Positions 46,843 to 55,390 of a DNA stretch of 64,000 bases are shown here, one piece after another. Position numbers and translations under genes: made by a program. The stretch is from Streptomyces sp. HM190 (lineage in GTDB: Bacteria > Actinomycetota > Actinomycetes > Streptomycetales > Streptomycetaceae): assembly GCF_009857135.1 (NCBI RefSeq), contig NZ_CP047318.1, positions 4,154,001-4,218,000 on the forward strand, read 5' to 3'. Positions within the stretch are counted from its first letter, which is position 1, and each line of letters opens with the position of its first letter. The notes below the pieces were generated by a model. It was not told the DNA's origin, searched no databases, and saw nothing but the letters and a program-made list of their open reading frames with translations.

Positions 46843-47325
46843 TCATTCCCTCCCCAGCTCCGCGATGAGCGCGGCCCGCTCGGGATACCGCCGCGCCAAC
46901 TCCCCCGCGTCGCCGTGCTCGTACCCCTCATACGTGAACCCCGGCGCCATCGTGCAGCCGAACAGCGTCCACGCGCCGTCGCCGCCCAGCACCCGCGCGC
47001 CCATCCAGGTCCCGGCGGGCACGACGTACTGCACGTGCTGCCCGCCGAGCACGTCCGGCCCGAGCACGACGGCGTCGGAGGAGCCGTCGGGGCGCAGGAG
47101 GAGCAGCTGGAGGGGGTCGCCGAGGTGGAAGTGCCAGATCTCGTCGGCCGGCAGCCGGTGCAGCGCCGAGCAGTCGCCCGGCTCGGTGGTGAGCAGGGCG
47201 ACGATCGCGGTCCCCTCCGGCCGCCCGTCGGCCCGCGCGGGCCCCGCCCACGTCTGGCGGAAGCGTCCGCCCTCCCAGGGGATGGGCTCCAGCGCGTAGT
47301 GCGCGATCAGGTCCTCAGGAGTCAC
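46843..47325 (-). CDS. Cupin family protein (DUF985)
   Basis: This 160-residue protein is a single small cupin barrel (HRLPADEIWHFHLGDPLQL, then the closing strand region). The His/Glu set H-x-(n)-E-x-x-H-x-H could bind a metal. Its GTG start overlaps the end of the acyltransferase gene by 11 bases, so it is the last member of the iron-box operon. Function unknown. Confidence 0.85.
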   Translation of the reverse strand: MTPEDLIAHYALEPIPWEGGRFRQTWAGPARADGRPEGTAIVALLTTEPGDCSALHRLPADEIWHFHLGDPLQLLLLRPDGSSDAVVLGPDVLGGQHVQYVVPAGTWMGARVLGGDGAWTLFGCTMAPGFTYEGYEHGDAGELARRYPERAALIAELGRE

Positions 47326-47959
47326 CCGCCCACGCTACGCCGGACGGCTGCCGCCCGAACACCGTCTCCCGGCGCAGGAACGCCAGCTGCGCCCGCTTCT
47401 CCGGCAGGTACACGTCGGGCAGGTCGATCTCCGGCAGCACGACCACCGGCCCCCGTTCGAAGCCCTGCCGCAGGAACCGCGCGATCGCCTTCTCGTTCCG
47501 CACGTCCGGGTCGACGACCACCCGCCGCCGGTCCAGGCCGACCAGCACGAACGCCGTGAAGGCCGCCAGCACCGAGGCCGACCAGCCGGACCGCGCCCCG
47601 TCCCGTCCGGCGGGCGCCAGCAGGACGTGCACGCCGATGTCGCCGGGCTCGACGGCGTAGCACTCGCCGACCCGGTCGGCGTCCGGCTCGTACGTCTGGA
47701 GGAGTCCGACGGGTGCGCCGTCGTGCAGCGCGAGGAAGGCGTGGTGGGTGTCGAGGGTGTCGAGGTGGGCGTAGACGTCCCGGACCTGCTCCTCGGTGAG
47801 CCCGTTCATGCCCCAGAACGTGGCCCGGGGTTCGCTCACCCAGCCGTGGACGACACCCGCGTCGGCCTTCGGGTCCAGCGGCAGGACGCGGACGGTGCCG
47901 AAGCCGTCGATCACCTGCTCGTGGACGGCCGCGCGACCGCCGTACGCGTCAACGCTCAT
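47315..47959 (-). CDS. Siderophore-type GNAT acyltransferase (IucB/MbtK-like)
   Basis: This 214-residue protein belongs to the acyltransferase group that acylates hydroxylysine or related amines in hydroxamate siderophores. Recognisable parts are FWGMNGLTEEQV near residue 50, PVGLLQTYEP, the long strand GDIGVHVLL and the family C-terminal signature DPDVRNEKAIARFLRQGF. It overlaps both neighbours by 11 bases, which indicates translational coupling with the acylase and the cupin. A role in modifying a siderophore under iron starvation is inferred from family and iron box. Confidence 0.85.
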   Translation of the reverse strand: MSVDAYGGRAAVHEQVIDGFGTVRVLPLDPKADAGVVHGWVSEPRATFWGMNGLTEEQVRDVYAHLDTLDTHHAFLALHDGAPVGLLQTYEPDADRVGECYAVEPGDIGVHVLLAPAGRDGARSGWSASVLAAFTAFVLVGLDRRRVVVDPDVRNEKAIARFLRQGFERGPVVVLPEIDLPDVYLPEKRAQLAFLRRETVFGRQPSGVAWAGDS

Positions 47960-50378
47960 CGTCGTTCTCCTCGCTGTCCTTGCTGTCGCTGCTGTCGTTG
48001 CGGTCGCTGCTGTCGTTGCTGTCGCCGATGCCGCCGATGTCGTTGCAGTCGCTGTTGTCGCTGCCGTCACTGCTGGGCTTGCCGTGCGGACCGGGCTTGC
48101 TGCCCGGGCCGTCCTCGTCGTGCCCGGTGTCCCGGGTGAGCCGGTCCCAGTCGGTCACGACCGGTACCAGCTCCCCGCGGAGCCAGAGGGGGAGCTGGTC
48201 GCGGTGGTGGGCGGAGCCGGTCACGCCGGACGCCCCGAACGGCACCACCCAGAGGCTGTCCTCGCGCCGGGCCAGGTCCCACACGTAACGGGCGGCGGGT
48301 CCACGCGCGCTGAGGTCGGTGATCCCGGGGACGGCGGAGGTGCACAACACGCAGTCGTGGTCGCCCGCGAGCCCCGGCTCCGGGTCCGCGGCGGACGGGT
48401 CGGCGGGGTCGAGCGCCCGCCACGGCGCGAGCCGGTGGCTGTCGCCCCACGGCCCGAACGCGCCGCCCGCCACCTCCTCCAGCGCCTCCCGCACGAGCCC
48501 TGCGCGGTCGATCCCGTACAGTTCCTCGGCCCGCAGCAGGTGTTCGAGCGCGAACCCGATCCGCACGGTGAGCGAGAGCCAGGGCCGGAAGACGTCCGGG
48601 TACGCGGGCGGCGCGGCCAGCGCCGCGAAGGCGGGCTGGGCGGCGAGCCGTCGGACGACCGCGCCGCGCACCGCCGCGAACGCCGCGGCCTCGACGCTGT
48701 CGGCCGCCATCCGCCGGTCCCAGCCCAGCAGCCGTGCACGCAGACCGGCCGCGGCCGGCGTAAGACGGTCGGAGCCGCCTGAACCGCCCGGCACATCCGA
48801 GCCGTCCGAGCCGTCCGAGCCGTCGGGTCCGTCGGGGAGGGCGGCCAGGTGGTCCAGCAGCGGCCCGGCGGAGGCGAGATGGGTGTCCATGTGGATGGCC
48901 GGCATGTCCGGCGCCGACCAGACCGGCCGCTCGGCCAGCAACTCCCGGATGCGGTCGGCCCGGTGGGGCGGCGCGAACTCCACGCCGAGCGGGGTCGCCG
49001 GGCCCCGCTGGTTCGCCATGACGGCGACGCCGTCCTCGACCGTGCCGTACGGCGTCTCGTGCCAGCCCTCCCAGGCATGGCCCGGCTCCCACGCGGGAAC
49101 GATCCTCCGGCGGTTGTCCGCGCCGCGGACCGGCACCCGCCCCGCCACCCTGTGCAGCACCCCGCCCTCGGTGTCCGCGGCCTGCACGACGTTCACCGGC
49201 TCGGCCCACAGGTCCAGCGCCCGGTCCACGTCGGCGACCTCACGCGCCCGCAGGAGGGGGAGCAGCGCGCTCATCCCGAGGTCCTCGGTGACCCGCGGCG
49301 GGTAGCGCAGGCTGACGGGGCCGACGGAGGCGACGCCGGAAGCGGCGGTGGTGCCCGTGCCGACCGCGGCGACGACGCCGGCGCCGGCGGCCTTGCCCGC
49401 GTCCGCGTCGGTGGCCGTATCCGCACCGGCACCGGCTTCGGCGTCGGCCCGCGGGTCGCAGCCCCCGATGACGACCGGCCCCCGGGCGGTCTCGACGACC
49501 TCCACCTCGACGGGGTTCCCGCCGGCGACCTCGACGGTCTCGACGTGCCGGTGCGCGGCCCGCCACCGCCCGTCCGGGTCGAGCGCCTCCACGCCCCCGG
49601 TCGCGGTGCGCCGCAGCCGCTCCCGGTAGAGGTCCTGGTAGTCGGCCATGGCGTTGGTGATCGCCCAGGCCACGTGCCCGGTGTGGCCGAAGTGGGCGAT
49701 GCCGGGCAGGCCCGGGACGGCGAACCCCACGACGTCGAACTCGGGGCAGGAGAGGCGGATCTGCTGGTAGACCCCGGGGTCCTCGATGAACCGGTGCGGG
49801 TCACCGGCGATGACGGCCCGCCCCGTGGCCGTACGAGTTCCGTCGACCAGCCAGCCGTTGCTCCCCGCGGTGCCGGGCCCGTCGGTGGCGAACAGGCCCA
49901 CGGCGTCGGCGCCCAGGTGGCGCACGACCTCCTCGCGCCAGAGCTTCGCGGGGAACCCGGCGAAGAGGATGTGCGTGGCCAGCCACACCCCGAGCGGGTG
50001 CCAGTCCTCCCAGCGCCCGGGGGCGAGCCCGGTCCGCTCGAACTCGGGTGCGCGCCCGGCCCCTTCGGCGAGCCCCTCGTTGACCCCGTCGACATACGCG
50101 CGGACCCAGTCGGCGGTGCCGGGGTCCTGTCTCTCCAGGCGGGCGAAGCAGCGTCTGGCGGTGTCGTCGAGTCTCGCCCGTCTCGCGAACAGGTCCCAGC
50201 CGAGCGCGTCCGCACCGAGGAAGGCCGCCGACGTGCCCTGGGACCGGTGGCGCTCGACCTCCAACTGCCAGGCCCGGTCGTGTGCGGTGACCCGCCCCTG
50301 GGCGCGGGCGAGCGCACGGGCGTCGGCGGCGCGGAGGTGGGGGATGCCCCAGGCGTCCCGGTAGGTCTCGGTGCTCAT
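47949..50378 (-). CDS. Penicillin-acylase-family (Ntn) amidohydrolase
   Basis: This 809-residue member of the penicillin acylase/PvdQ family should self-cleave before Ser173 (AG-SNGWLVDG), giving a small alpha and a large beta subunit. Beta-strand motifs VAWAITNAMADYQDLY and later VMANQRG fit the family. It has no signal peptide, unlike PvdQ and most penicillin acylases, so it may work in the cytoplasm. The last 45 residues are a Ser/Asp/Asn tail encoded by imperfect short repeats, and the acyltransferase gene starts inside that tail. It leads the operon controlled by the iron box. Confidence 0.88.
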   Translation of the reverse strand: MSTETYRDAWGIPHLRAADARALARAQGRVTAHDRAWQLEVERHRSQGTSAAFLGADALGWDLFARRARLDDTARRCFARLERQDPGTADWVRAYVDGVNEGLAEGAGRAPEFERTGLAPGRWEDWHPLGVWLATHILFAGFPAKLWREEVVRHLGADAVGLFATDGPGTAGSNGWLVDGTRTATGRAVIAGDPHRFIEDPGVYQQIRLSCPEFDVVGFAVPGLPGIAHFGHTGHVAWAITNAMADYQDLYRERLRRTATGGVEALDPDGRWRAAHRHVETVEVAGGNPVEVEVVETARGPVVIGGCDPRADAEAGAGADTATDADAGKAAGAGVVAAVGTGTTAASGVASVGPVSLRYPPRVTEDLGMSALLPLLRAREVADVDRALDLWAEPVNVVQAADTEGGVLHRVAGRVPVRGADNRRRIVPAWEPGHAWEGWHETPYGTVEDGVAVMANQRGPATPLGVEFAPPHRADRIRELLAERPVWSAPDMPAIHMDTHLASAGPLLDHLAALPDGPDGSDGSDGSDVPGGSGGSDRLTPAAAGLRARLLGWDRRMAADSVEAAAFAAVRGAVVRRLAAQPAFAALAAPPAYPDVFRPWLSLTVRIGFALEHLLRAEELYGIDRAGLVREALEEVAGGAFGPWGDSHRLAPWRALDPADPSAADPEPGLAGDHDCVLCTSAVPGITDLSARGPAARYVWDLARREDSLWVVPFGASGVTGSAHHRDQLPLWLRGELVPVVTDWDRLTRDTGHDEDGPGSKPGPHGKPSSDGSDNSDCNDIGGIGDSNDSSDRNDSSDSKDSEENDDER

Positions 50379-50404
50379 GTCTGTCCCTGAAGTGACACTG
50401 TGGT

Positions 50405-50423
50405 TTAGGTTAGCCTCACCTAA
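50405..50423. promoter_or_regulatory. Iron box (DmdR1/IdeR operator)
   Basis: TTAGGTTAGCCTCACCTAA differs from the actinobacterial iron-box palindrome at only two positions. It lies 27 bases before the acylase start on one side and 40 bases before the reductase start on the other. One iron-bound repressor dimer could therefore shut both transcription units. Confidence 0.88.
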
Positions 50424-50462
50424 TCAATGATGAGGGAAGCGTACGCGAAGGGTGCAGGCGTC

Positions 50463-51221
50463 ATGGGGCAGGGTCACGGCTGGGAGGGCGCGGTCCTCAG
50501 AATGCTGCGCGCGAAGGACTTCGTCTTCACCGTCACGGGTGCCGAACAGGTCACCGACGACTACCGGCGGATCCACCTCACCGACGGCGGCATGCTCGCG
50601 GCGACGGGGGTCCACCCCACGATGTGGGTACGGCTCTGGTTCGCGCCCACCGGGGCGACGGGGGCCGCGGCCCGCCCGCACCAGCGCGCGTACACCCTCG
50701 TCGACCCCGACCCGGCCGCCGGGACCTTCAGCCTGGAGTTCGCCCTCCACGAGGGGCGGGCCAGCGACTGGGCGCGCTCCGCCAAGCCGGGCGACACGAT
50801 CGAGGCGACCGTCCACGGCACCGGCTTCACCGACCCGGACCCGGTCCCCTCCCGCATCCTCGCCATCGGCGACCCGGCCTCGCTCCCGGCCATCAACTCG
50901 CTGCTGGGCGCGCTGCCCTCGACCCCCACGACGATCTGGTTCGAGACCCCGGCCGAGAACGGCTCCGACGGCGTGGGCGGCCTCCCGCTGCGCCACGACC
51001 CCGACCGCCACGACCTCCGCCCGGTCCCCCGCAGGGACGCAGGCCGGCACCTCGTCACCCGGGTCAGGTCGGACGCCCCGGCGCTGCTGGAGGACACCCC
51101 CGACCCGTACGTCTGGATCGCCTGCGACACCGCCACGACCCGCTCCCTCACCGCGTACTTCCGCAAGGAGCTGGGCCTGCCGAAGCAGCGGATACAGGCG
51201 CTGGGGTACTGGCGGCCCTAG
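50463..51221 (+). CDS. Siderophore-interacting protein (FAD ferric-siderophore reductase)
   Basis: This 252-residue protein matches the SIP/ViuB family: an FAD-binding barrel with RAYTLVDPDPAAGTF and FALHEG-x-ASDWA. The NAD(P)H-binding half follows (ILAIGDPASLPAINSLL and VWIACDTATTRSLTAYFR) with the C-terminal GYWRP. It reduces Fe(III) bound to imported siderophore so that iron is released in the cytoplasm. I chose ATG 50463; ATG 50427 overlaps the region just after the iron box and has no ribosome-binding site. The TAG stop is in a CTAG. Confidence 0.92.
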   Translation: MGQGHGWEGAVLRMLRAKDFVFTVTGAEQVTDDYRRIHLTDGGMLAATGVHPTMWVRLWFAPTGATGAAARPHQRAYTLVDPDPAAGTFSLEFALHEGRASDWARSAKPGDTIEATVHGTGFTDPDPVPSRILAIGDPASLPAINSLLGALPSTPTTIWFETPAENGSDGVGGLPLRHDPDRHDLRPVPRRDAGRHLVTRVRSDAPALLEDTPDPYVWIACDTATTRSLTAYFRKELGLPKQRIQALGYWRP

Positions 51222-51385
51222 TTGTATTGACCCGTCAGGCAACGCGCCCCGTCGCGACGCCCGGCACGCACTCTCGCCGCACCCGGCACAAGCCCGAGTA
51301 CATCCAGCACGAGGACGTGCGCCCGGCACGCCGAGAGCACGCACCGGACGCCGCTCCTCGACGGGCAAACGTCACCTGCCGCGGC
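51222..51385. repeat. Diverged MITE-like element after the reductase gene
   Basis: The stretch shares blocks with the intact MITE at 61918: CCGGCACGCAC-CTCGCCGC on the left and GCACGCACCGGACGCCGC on the right, in the same order and spacing. It starts directly at a CTAG that contains the reductase stop codon. Its terminal repeats have decayed, so the ends are uncertain. The rest of the gap to 51544 holds nothing recognisable. Confidence 0.5.
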
Positions 51386-51544
51386 ACTGGAAGGCGCACG
51401 GGGCCACGCGGCACCGGCCCTCCCGTGAGGAGACCCGCGCTGCGGCGGGTCGGCACGCCCAGGGACCGAGGCTGGCGGGCACAGGGCTGCGGCGGGGCGG
51501 TGGCCGGGCTGCGAGGGGACGGTGGCCGGGCCATCATCAGGGGC

Positions 51545-52138
51545 ATGAACGTCACCCTTCACCTCGCCCAGGATCCCGAGGCCGACGCACTCCTCGGGCG
51601 CAGTCCGCTCGCCGCGCTGGTCGGCATGCTGCTGGACCAGCAGGTGCCGATGGAGTGGGCGTTCAAGGGCCCCTCGACCATCGCAGGGCGGCTCGGCTCG
51701 GACGACCTCGACGCGCACGAGATCGCCGCGATGTCCCCGGAGTCGTTCGCCGGGATCCTCTCCGCCAAGCCGGCGGTCCACCGCTACCCCGGCTCCATGG
51801 CCAAGCGGATCCAGCAGCTCTGCCAGTACCTCGTGGAGCACTACGACGGTGACGCGAGCGGGGTCTGGACGGACGCGGGGACGGGCCGGGAACTGCTGGC
51901 CCGGCTGGAGGCCCTGCCCGGCTTCGGCCGCCAGAAGGCGCAGATCTTCCTCGCGCTCCTCGGCAAGCAGCTCGGAGTCCGGCCTGAGGGGTGGCGGGAG
52001 GCGGCGGGGGCCTACGGCGAACCGGACTCCTTCCGTTCCGTGGCCGACATCCGGGGCCCCGAGTCGCTCGCCAAGGTCCGGGCGCACAAGCAGGAGATGA
52101 AGGCGGCGGCGAAGGCGAAGAAGCAGAGCGCCGGGTGA
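51545..52138 (+). CDS. HhH-GPD family base-excision-repair protein
   Basis: This 197-residue protein resembles the helix-hairpin-helix GPD DNA glycosylases (LVGMLLDQQVPMEWAFKGP; LEALPGFGRQKAQIFLALLGKQ, which is the hairpin). The catalytic Lys or Asp positions of Nth/AlkA are not obvious, so base specificity or even activity is uncertain. The C-terminal Lys/Ala-rich tail may bind DNA. Confidence 0.85.
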   Translation: MNVTLHLAQDPEADALLGRSPLAALVGMLLDQQVPMEWAFKGPSTIAGRLGSDDLDAHEIAAMSPESFAGILSAKPAVHRYPGSMAKRIQQLCQYLVEHYDGDASGVWTDAGTGRELLARLEALPGFGRQKAQIFLALLGKQLGVRPEGWREAAGAYGEPDSFRSVADIRGPESLAKVRAHKQEMKAAAKAKKQSAG

Positions 52139-52536
52139 GACGGGTCTCGCCGGTTGAGGGGGCCGCGCCAGGCGAGCGGGCCTTCCGTCGCCGTTGAGGG
52201 CGGGGGCGGGGGCGGGGCCCTACGACCCTCGGCCCGGCCCATCGCCCCGGCCGTCGGCCCGGCCCATCGCCCCGCTCGTCGGCCCGGCGGTCGGCCCGGC
52301 CGTCGGTGTTTCGGCGCGGGGGTGTTGTCGACCCGCCCTAGAAATGGGGCGGCCGGGGCAGTCCGACGGCCACCGGACCTTCGGGGCCGGTCGCGCGGTT
52401 CCCCGTGCCCCTGGAGGGGGCTTCGCCCCTACCCCGCAGCCGCTTGCTCATCCTCAGGGCCCGTTGCCGTACGCCGAATAGGGGGTTCTTCGGGCGGCTC
52501 GATGCGAGAAGGGCGCTCGGCGGGCAGACAGTCCCC
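52139..52536. repeat. Gene-free stretch with GC-rich tandem words and a REP-like repeat
   Basis: Positions 52225-52310 repeat the word CGTCGGCCCGGCC with variations. At 52388-52442 a copy of the REP-like family occurs (TCGCGCGGTTCCCCGTGCCCCT, then an AGGGGGCTTCGCCCCT hairpin). No gene is supported. Confidence 0.5.
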
Positions 52537-52875
52537 GTGAGCACGACCCCACACGCCCCCGTCGCCGTACGACTGTGGCTGCGTGTGCTCGTGCTGGCCC
52601 TCGCCCTGGCCCTCCCGGCCGCCCACGGCACCGCTCACGCGAGTGCCGTGTCGCCCGTGTCCAGCGAGTCGGCCCTCGTCGAGTACGACCTCGTGGAAAC
52701 CGCCCCCCGGCCGCCGTCCCGGCACCACCAGCGGCCCGCCGCCGCGGCCCGCCCGGCGGCCCCCGCCGCCGGTTCACCGGTCCCGGCCAGGGCGGAACGC
52801 CCCCGTCCCGCACCGGCCCCGCCCCGGTCCGCGTGCACCCCGTACGTCCTGCGCTCCGTGGTCCTGCGCTGCTGA
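52537..52875 (+). CDS. Small secreted or membrane-anchored hypothetical protein
   Basis: This 112-residue protein starts at GTG. Residues 12-36 form a signal peptide or anchor (LRVLVLALALALPAAHGTAHA) with an AxA-type cleavage site. The rest is a Pro/Ala/Arg-rich disordered stretch with two cysteines near the C terminus (SACTPYVLRSVVLRC) that could form a disulfide. No family is recognised. Confidence 0.6.
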   Translation: MSTTPHAPVAVRLWLRVLVLALALALPAAHGTAHASAVSPVSSESALVEYDLVETAPRPPSRHHQRPAAAARPAAPAAGSPVPARAERPRPAPAPPRSACTPYVLRSVVLRC

Positions 52876-52958
52876 GCGAGCCGTTCCCGCAGCTCACCGC
52901 CGCGAGAGACCGCGGCACGGAAACCGCTCAGAACCCAGCACAGGACAGGAACACAGCC

Positions 52959-53111
52959 ATGCCCAGCGACCCGTACACGGTCCTGCGCGCCCTCCTCCGC
53001 GCGGAGGCCGTGCGCAGCGCGCCCAAGGCACGCCCCGAGCAGCACCCGGAACGCGGCCGGGACCCCGAGGGCGGGGAACGACACCGCCCGAAGGCCCCCG
53101 AGGCCGACTGA
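52959..53111 (+). CDS. Short charged hypothetical protein
   Basis: This 50-codon frame (MPSDPYTVLRALLRAEAVRS, then a highly charged tail) starts at an ATG with AGGA about 9 bases upstream and is followed by a strong terminator. The N-terminal helix is amphipathic. Coding status rests on third-position GC and the flanking signals. Confidence 0.55.
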   Translation: MPSDPYTVLRALLRAEAVRSAPKARPEQHPERGRDPEGGERHRPKAPEAD

Positions 53112-53122
53112 GACCGGGCGCC

Positions 53123-53163
53123 GTCCGGGCGCCCGGGAGCCGTACGTTCCCGGGCGCCCGGAC
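53123..53163 (+). terminator. Hairpin terminator
   Basis: A perfect 16-bp stem (53123-53138 with 53148-53163) around 9 bases lies 11 bases after the preceding stop codon. Confidence 0.8.
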
Positions 53164-53297
53164 CGCCGGGACGGCAGGGGCGGCACCCCACCGGGCCACA
53201 GGGAATGCACCGTTTGACCGATTCACGGAACCTTTTGCCGGGTCGCACTCCGTCGCCATGGCTGCGCCCGGAACGTCTCGACCGGTAGGCTTTCCGT

Positions 53298-53594
53298 GTG
53301 ATCTTCAAGCGCATCGGAAACGGCCGGCCGTACCCCGACCACGGCCGGGAAAGCACCCGGCAGTGGGCGGACGTCGCGCCGCGCCCGGTCCGCCTCGATC
53401 AGCTCGTGACGACCAAGGGGCAACTGGACCTGGAAACCCTCCTCGCCGAGGACTCCACGTTCTACGGCGACCTCTTCGCGCACGTGGTGAAGTGGCAGGG
53501 CGACCTCTATCTGGAGGACGGCCTCCACCGCGCCGTCCGCGCGGCCCTCCAGCAGCGCCAGGTCCTGCACGCCCGCGTCCTCGAACTGGACTGA
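53298..53594 (+). CDS. Conserved small protein (annotated elsewhere as VapB-family)
   Basis: This 98-residue soluble protein (MIFKRIGNGRPYPDHGR; DQLVTTKGQLDLETLLAEDSTFYGDLF; KWQGDLYLEDGLHRAVRAAL) is strongly conserved in actinobacteria next to the LytR_C gene. Databases often call it a VapB-type antitoxin, but no toxin gene is adjacent and no antitoxin DNA-binding motif is clear. I regard the function as unknown. Start GTG. Confidence 0.75.
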   Translation: MIFKRIGNGRPYPDHGRESTRQWADVAPRPVRLDQLVTTKGQLDLETLLAEDSTFYGDLFAHVVKWQGDLYLEDGLHRAVRAALQQRQVLHARVLELD

Positions 53595-53897
53595 GGGGCC
53601 CCACCCGCCGGCCCCACCCGCCGGACCGACCACCGGACCACCGATCCATCGGACCCGCCGGGTCACCGACCGGACGGCCGTCGGGGGCCGGCCACACCAC
53701 CGGGCCACCGGCCCACTCCGACCGCGCCCTCGCGTTCCGGTGCGCCGCGCTCCCGGTCCCTGGATGCCGTACGCCGTACGCCGCCCGCAGCGCTCCGCTC
53801 CCTCCCCGAGGCACCGGTTGGCCCTTTCGGGTTGGACTGCCGCCCGGTCAATGATCATCTAGTAGGCATCGCCGCCCAACGGCACTACGCTGCGCCC
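53595..53897. other. Intergenic stretch of GC-rich short repeats
   Basis: Words such as ACCACCGGACCACCG and GCCGTACGCCGTACGCCG recur. No gene is seen. The less GC-rich 53840-53870 (CAATGATCATCTAGTAGG) probably carries the promoter of the LytR_C gene. Confidence 0.4.
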
Positions 53898-54566
53898 ATG
53901 AGCATGCTGACTCCTCCCGGCATGGGCGGCCAGTACCGGATCACGGGGGACAAGTACCCGCGGCTGCGCCGACCGAAGAGGCGCCGCAGGCTCGTGCTCG
54001 CGGTCGCCGCGTCCACGACCGCGCTGGGCCTCGCGGGCTGGGGAACCCTGCAGCTCATCGACGTCTTCACCGGCGGCGACGACCAGGCCGCCGCGGCCGG
54101 CCCCAAGGCCGACTGCTCGGCCCGCGTGAGCCCTTCCCCGACGGCGGGCGAGGCGGGCCGCAAGCCGTCCGGCACACCGGAGTCGTACCCGGCGCCCGGG
54201 AAGATCACCGTCAACGTCCTCAACGCGACACCCCGCTCGGGCCTCGCCAAGGACACCGCCGAGGAACTCAAGAAGCGCGGCTTCCGCATCGGGGAGGTGG
54301 GCAACGCGACCGAGGAGTACGACAAGAAGGTCAAGGGCGCCGCCCTGCTGCTCGGCGCGAAGGCGGCCGAGGACACGGCGCTGCCCGTCCTCAACACCCA
54401 GCTCACCGGCGCCCGGCTGAAGACCGACGACCGGAAGAAGGCCACCGAGGTCGACCTCGTCATCGGCACCGGGTTCAAGGCCCTCAGCAAGCAGAAGGAC
54501 GCCGACGCGGCCCTGGCCGAACTGACCAGGCCCAAGCCGACGCCCACTCCGACGAAGACCTGCTGA
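53898..54566 (+). CDS. LytR C-terminal domain membrane protein
   Basis: This 222-residue protein has a basic cytoplasmic start, one transmembrane helix (about residues 34-56) and a Pro/Ser linker. The extracytoplasmic LytR_C domain follows (KITVNVLNATPRSGLAKDTAEELKKRGF to about residue 205). The domain is shared with the C-terminal part of some LCP wall-polymer ligases but here stands alone without the catalytic LCP domain. A role at the cell wall is inferred. Confidence 0.88.
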   Translation: MSMLTPPGMGGQYRITGDKYPRLRRPKRRRRLVLAVAASTTALGLAGWGTLQLIDVFTGGDDQAAAAGPKADCSARVSPSPTAGEAGRKPSGTPESYPAPGKITVNVLNATPRSGLAKDTAEELKKRGFRIGEVGNATEEYDKKVKGAALLLGAKAAEDTALPVLNTQLTGARLKTDDRKKATEVDLVIGTGFKALSKQKDADAALAELTRPKPTPTPTKTC

Positions 54567-54591
54567 GCCCCGCGAGGGGACCGGGCGGTCC

Positions 54592-55227
54592 CTACTCGGC
54601 CGCCCCGTACAGCCGGTCCCCCGCGTCGCCCAGGCCGGGCACGATGTAGCCGTGCTCGTTCAGGTGCTGGTCGACCGCGGCGGTCACGACCGTCACCGGG
54701 GTGCCCGCCAGCTCGCGCTCCATGACCTCCACGCCCTCGGGCGCGGCGAGGAGCACCACGGCGGTCACGTCGTCGGCGCCCCGGGCGATCAGCTCACGGA
54801 TCGCGGCGACCAGGGTGCCGCCGGTGGCGAGCATCGGGTCGAGGACGTACACCTGACGCCCCGAGAGGTCCTCGGGCATCCGCGTGGCGTACGTGGACGC
54901 CTCCAGCGTCTCCTCGTTGCGGATCATGCCCAGGAAGCCCACCTCGGCGGTCGGCAGCAGCCGGACCATGCCGTCGAGCATGCCGAGGCCGGCGCGCAGG
55001 ATCGGCACCACCAGGGGGCGCGGGTGCGAGAGCTTGACGCCCGTGGTCCGGGCGACCGGCGTCTCGATGTCGACCTGCTCCGTGCGCACGTCACGGGTGG
55101 CCTCGTAGGCGAGCAGGGTGACCAGCTCGTCGGCGAGACGGCGGAAGGTCGGGGAGTCGGTGCGCTGGTCGCGCAGCGTGGTGAGCTTGTGGGCGACCAG
55201 GGGGTGGTCGACGACGTGGAGACGCAT
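54592..55227 (-). CDS. upp: Uracil phosphoribosyltransferase
   Basis: Upp (211 residues) salvages uracil with PRPP to give UMP. The PRPP loop is [11 protein letters not shown] and the uracil-binding end is [15 protein letters not shown], both standard. The ATG at 55227 matches the usual start [10 protein letters not shown]. It is convergent with the LytR_C gene, with only 25 bases between the stops. Confidence 0.97.
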   Translation of the reverse strand: MRLHVVDHPLVAHKLTTLRDQRTDSPTFRRLADELVTLLAYEATRDVRTEQVDIETPVARTTGVKLSHPRPLVVPILRAGLGMLDGMVRLLPTAEVGFLGMIRNEETLEASTYATRMPEDLSGRQVYVLDPMLATGGTLVAAIRELIARGADDVTAVVLLAAPEGVEVMERELAGTPVTVVTAAVDQHLNEHGYIVPGLGDAGDRLYGAAE

Positions 55228-55390
55228 GACCACAACAGTAACGGGGGCGGCGGCACCGAGCTCCCCGTCCCCGGGCGCGGAACCGTCCGCCCGCCGCGCA
55301 GCAACCCCGACCGGCGCGGTTCACCCTTCTGATGGCATCAAACCCGCCGTCGGAGGGAAAGTGGGAGGGACATGGCGGGGTGGTGAGCCG

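Noticed and set aside
47315-50378. Beta-lactam biosynthesis or resistance locus
   Set aside because: The acylase has no signal peptide and no beta-lactam genes are near. The iron box, siderophore-type acyltransferase and ferric-siderophore reductase point to iron metabolism.
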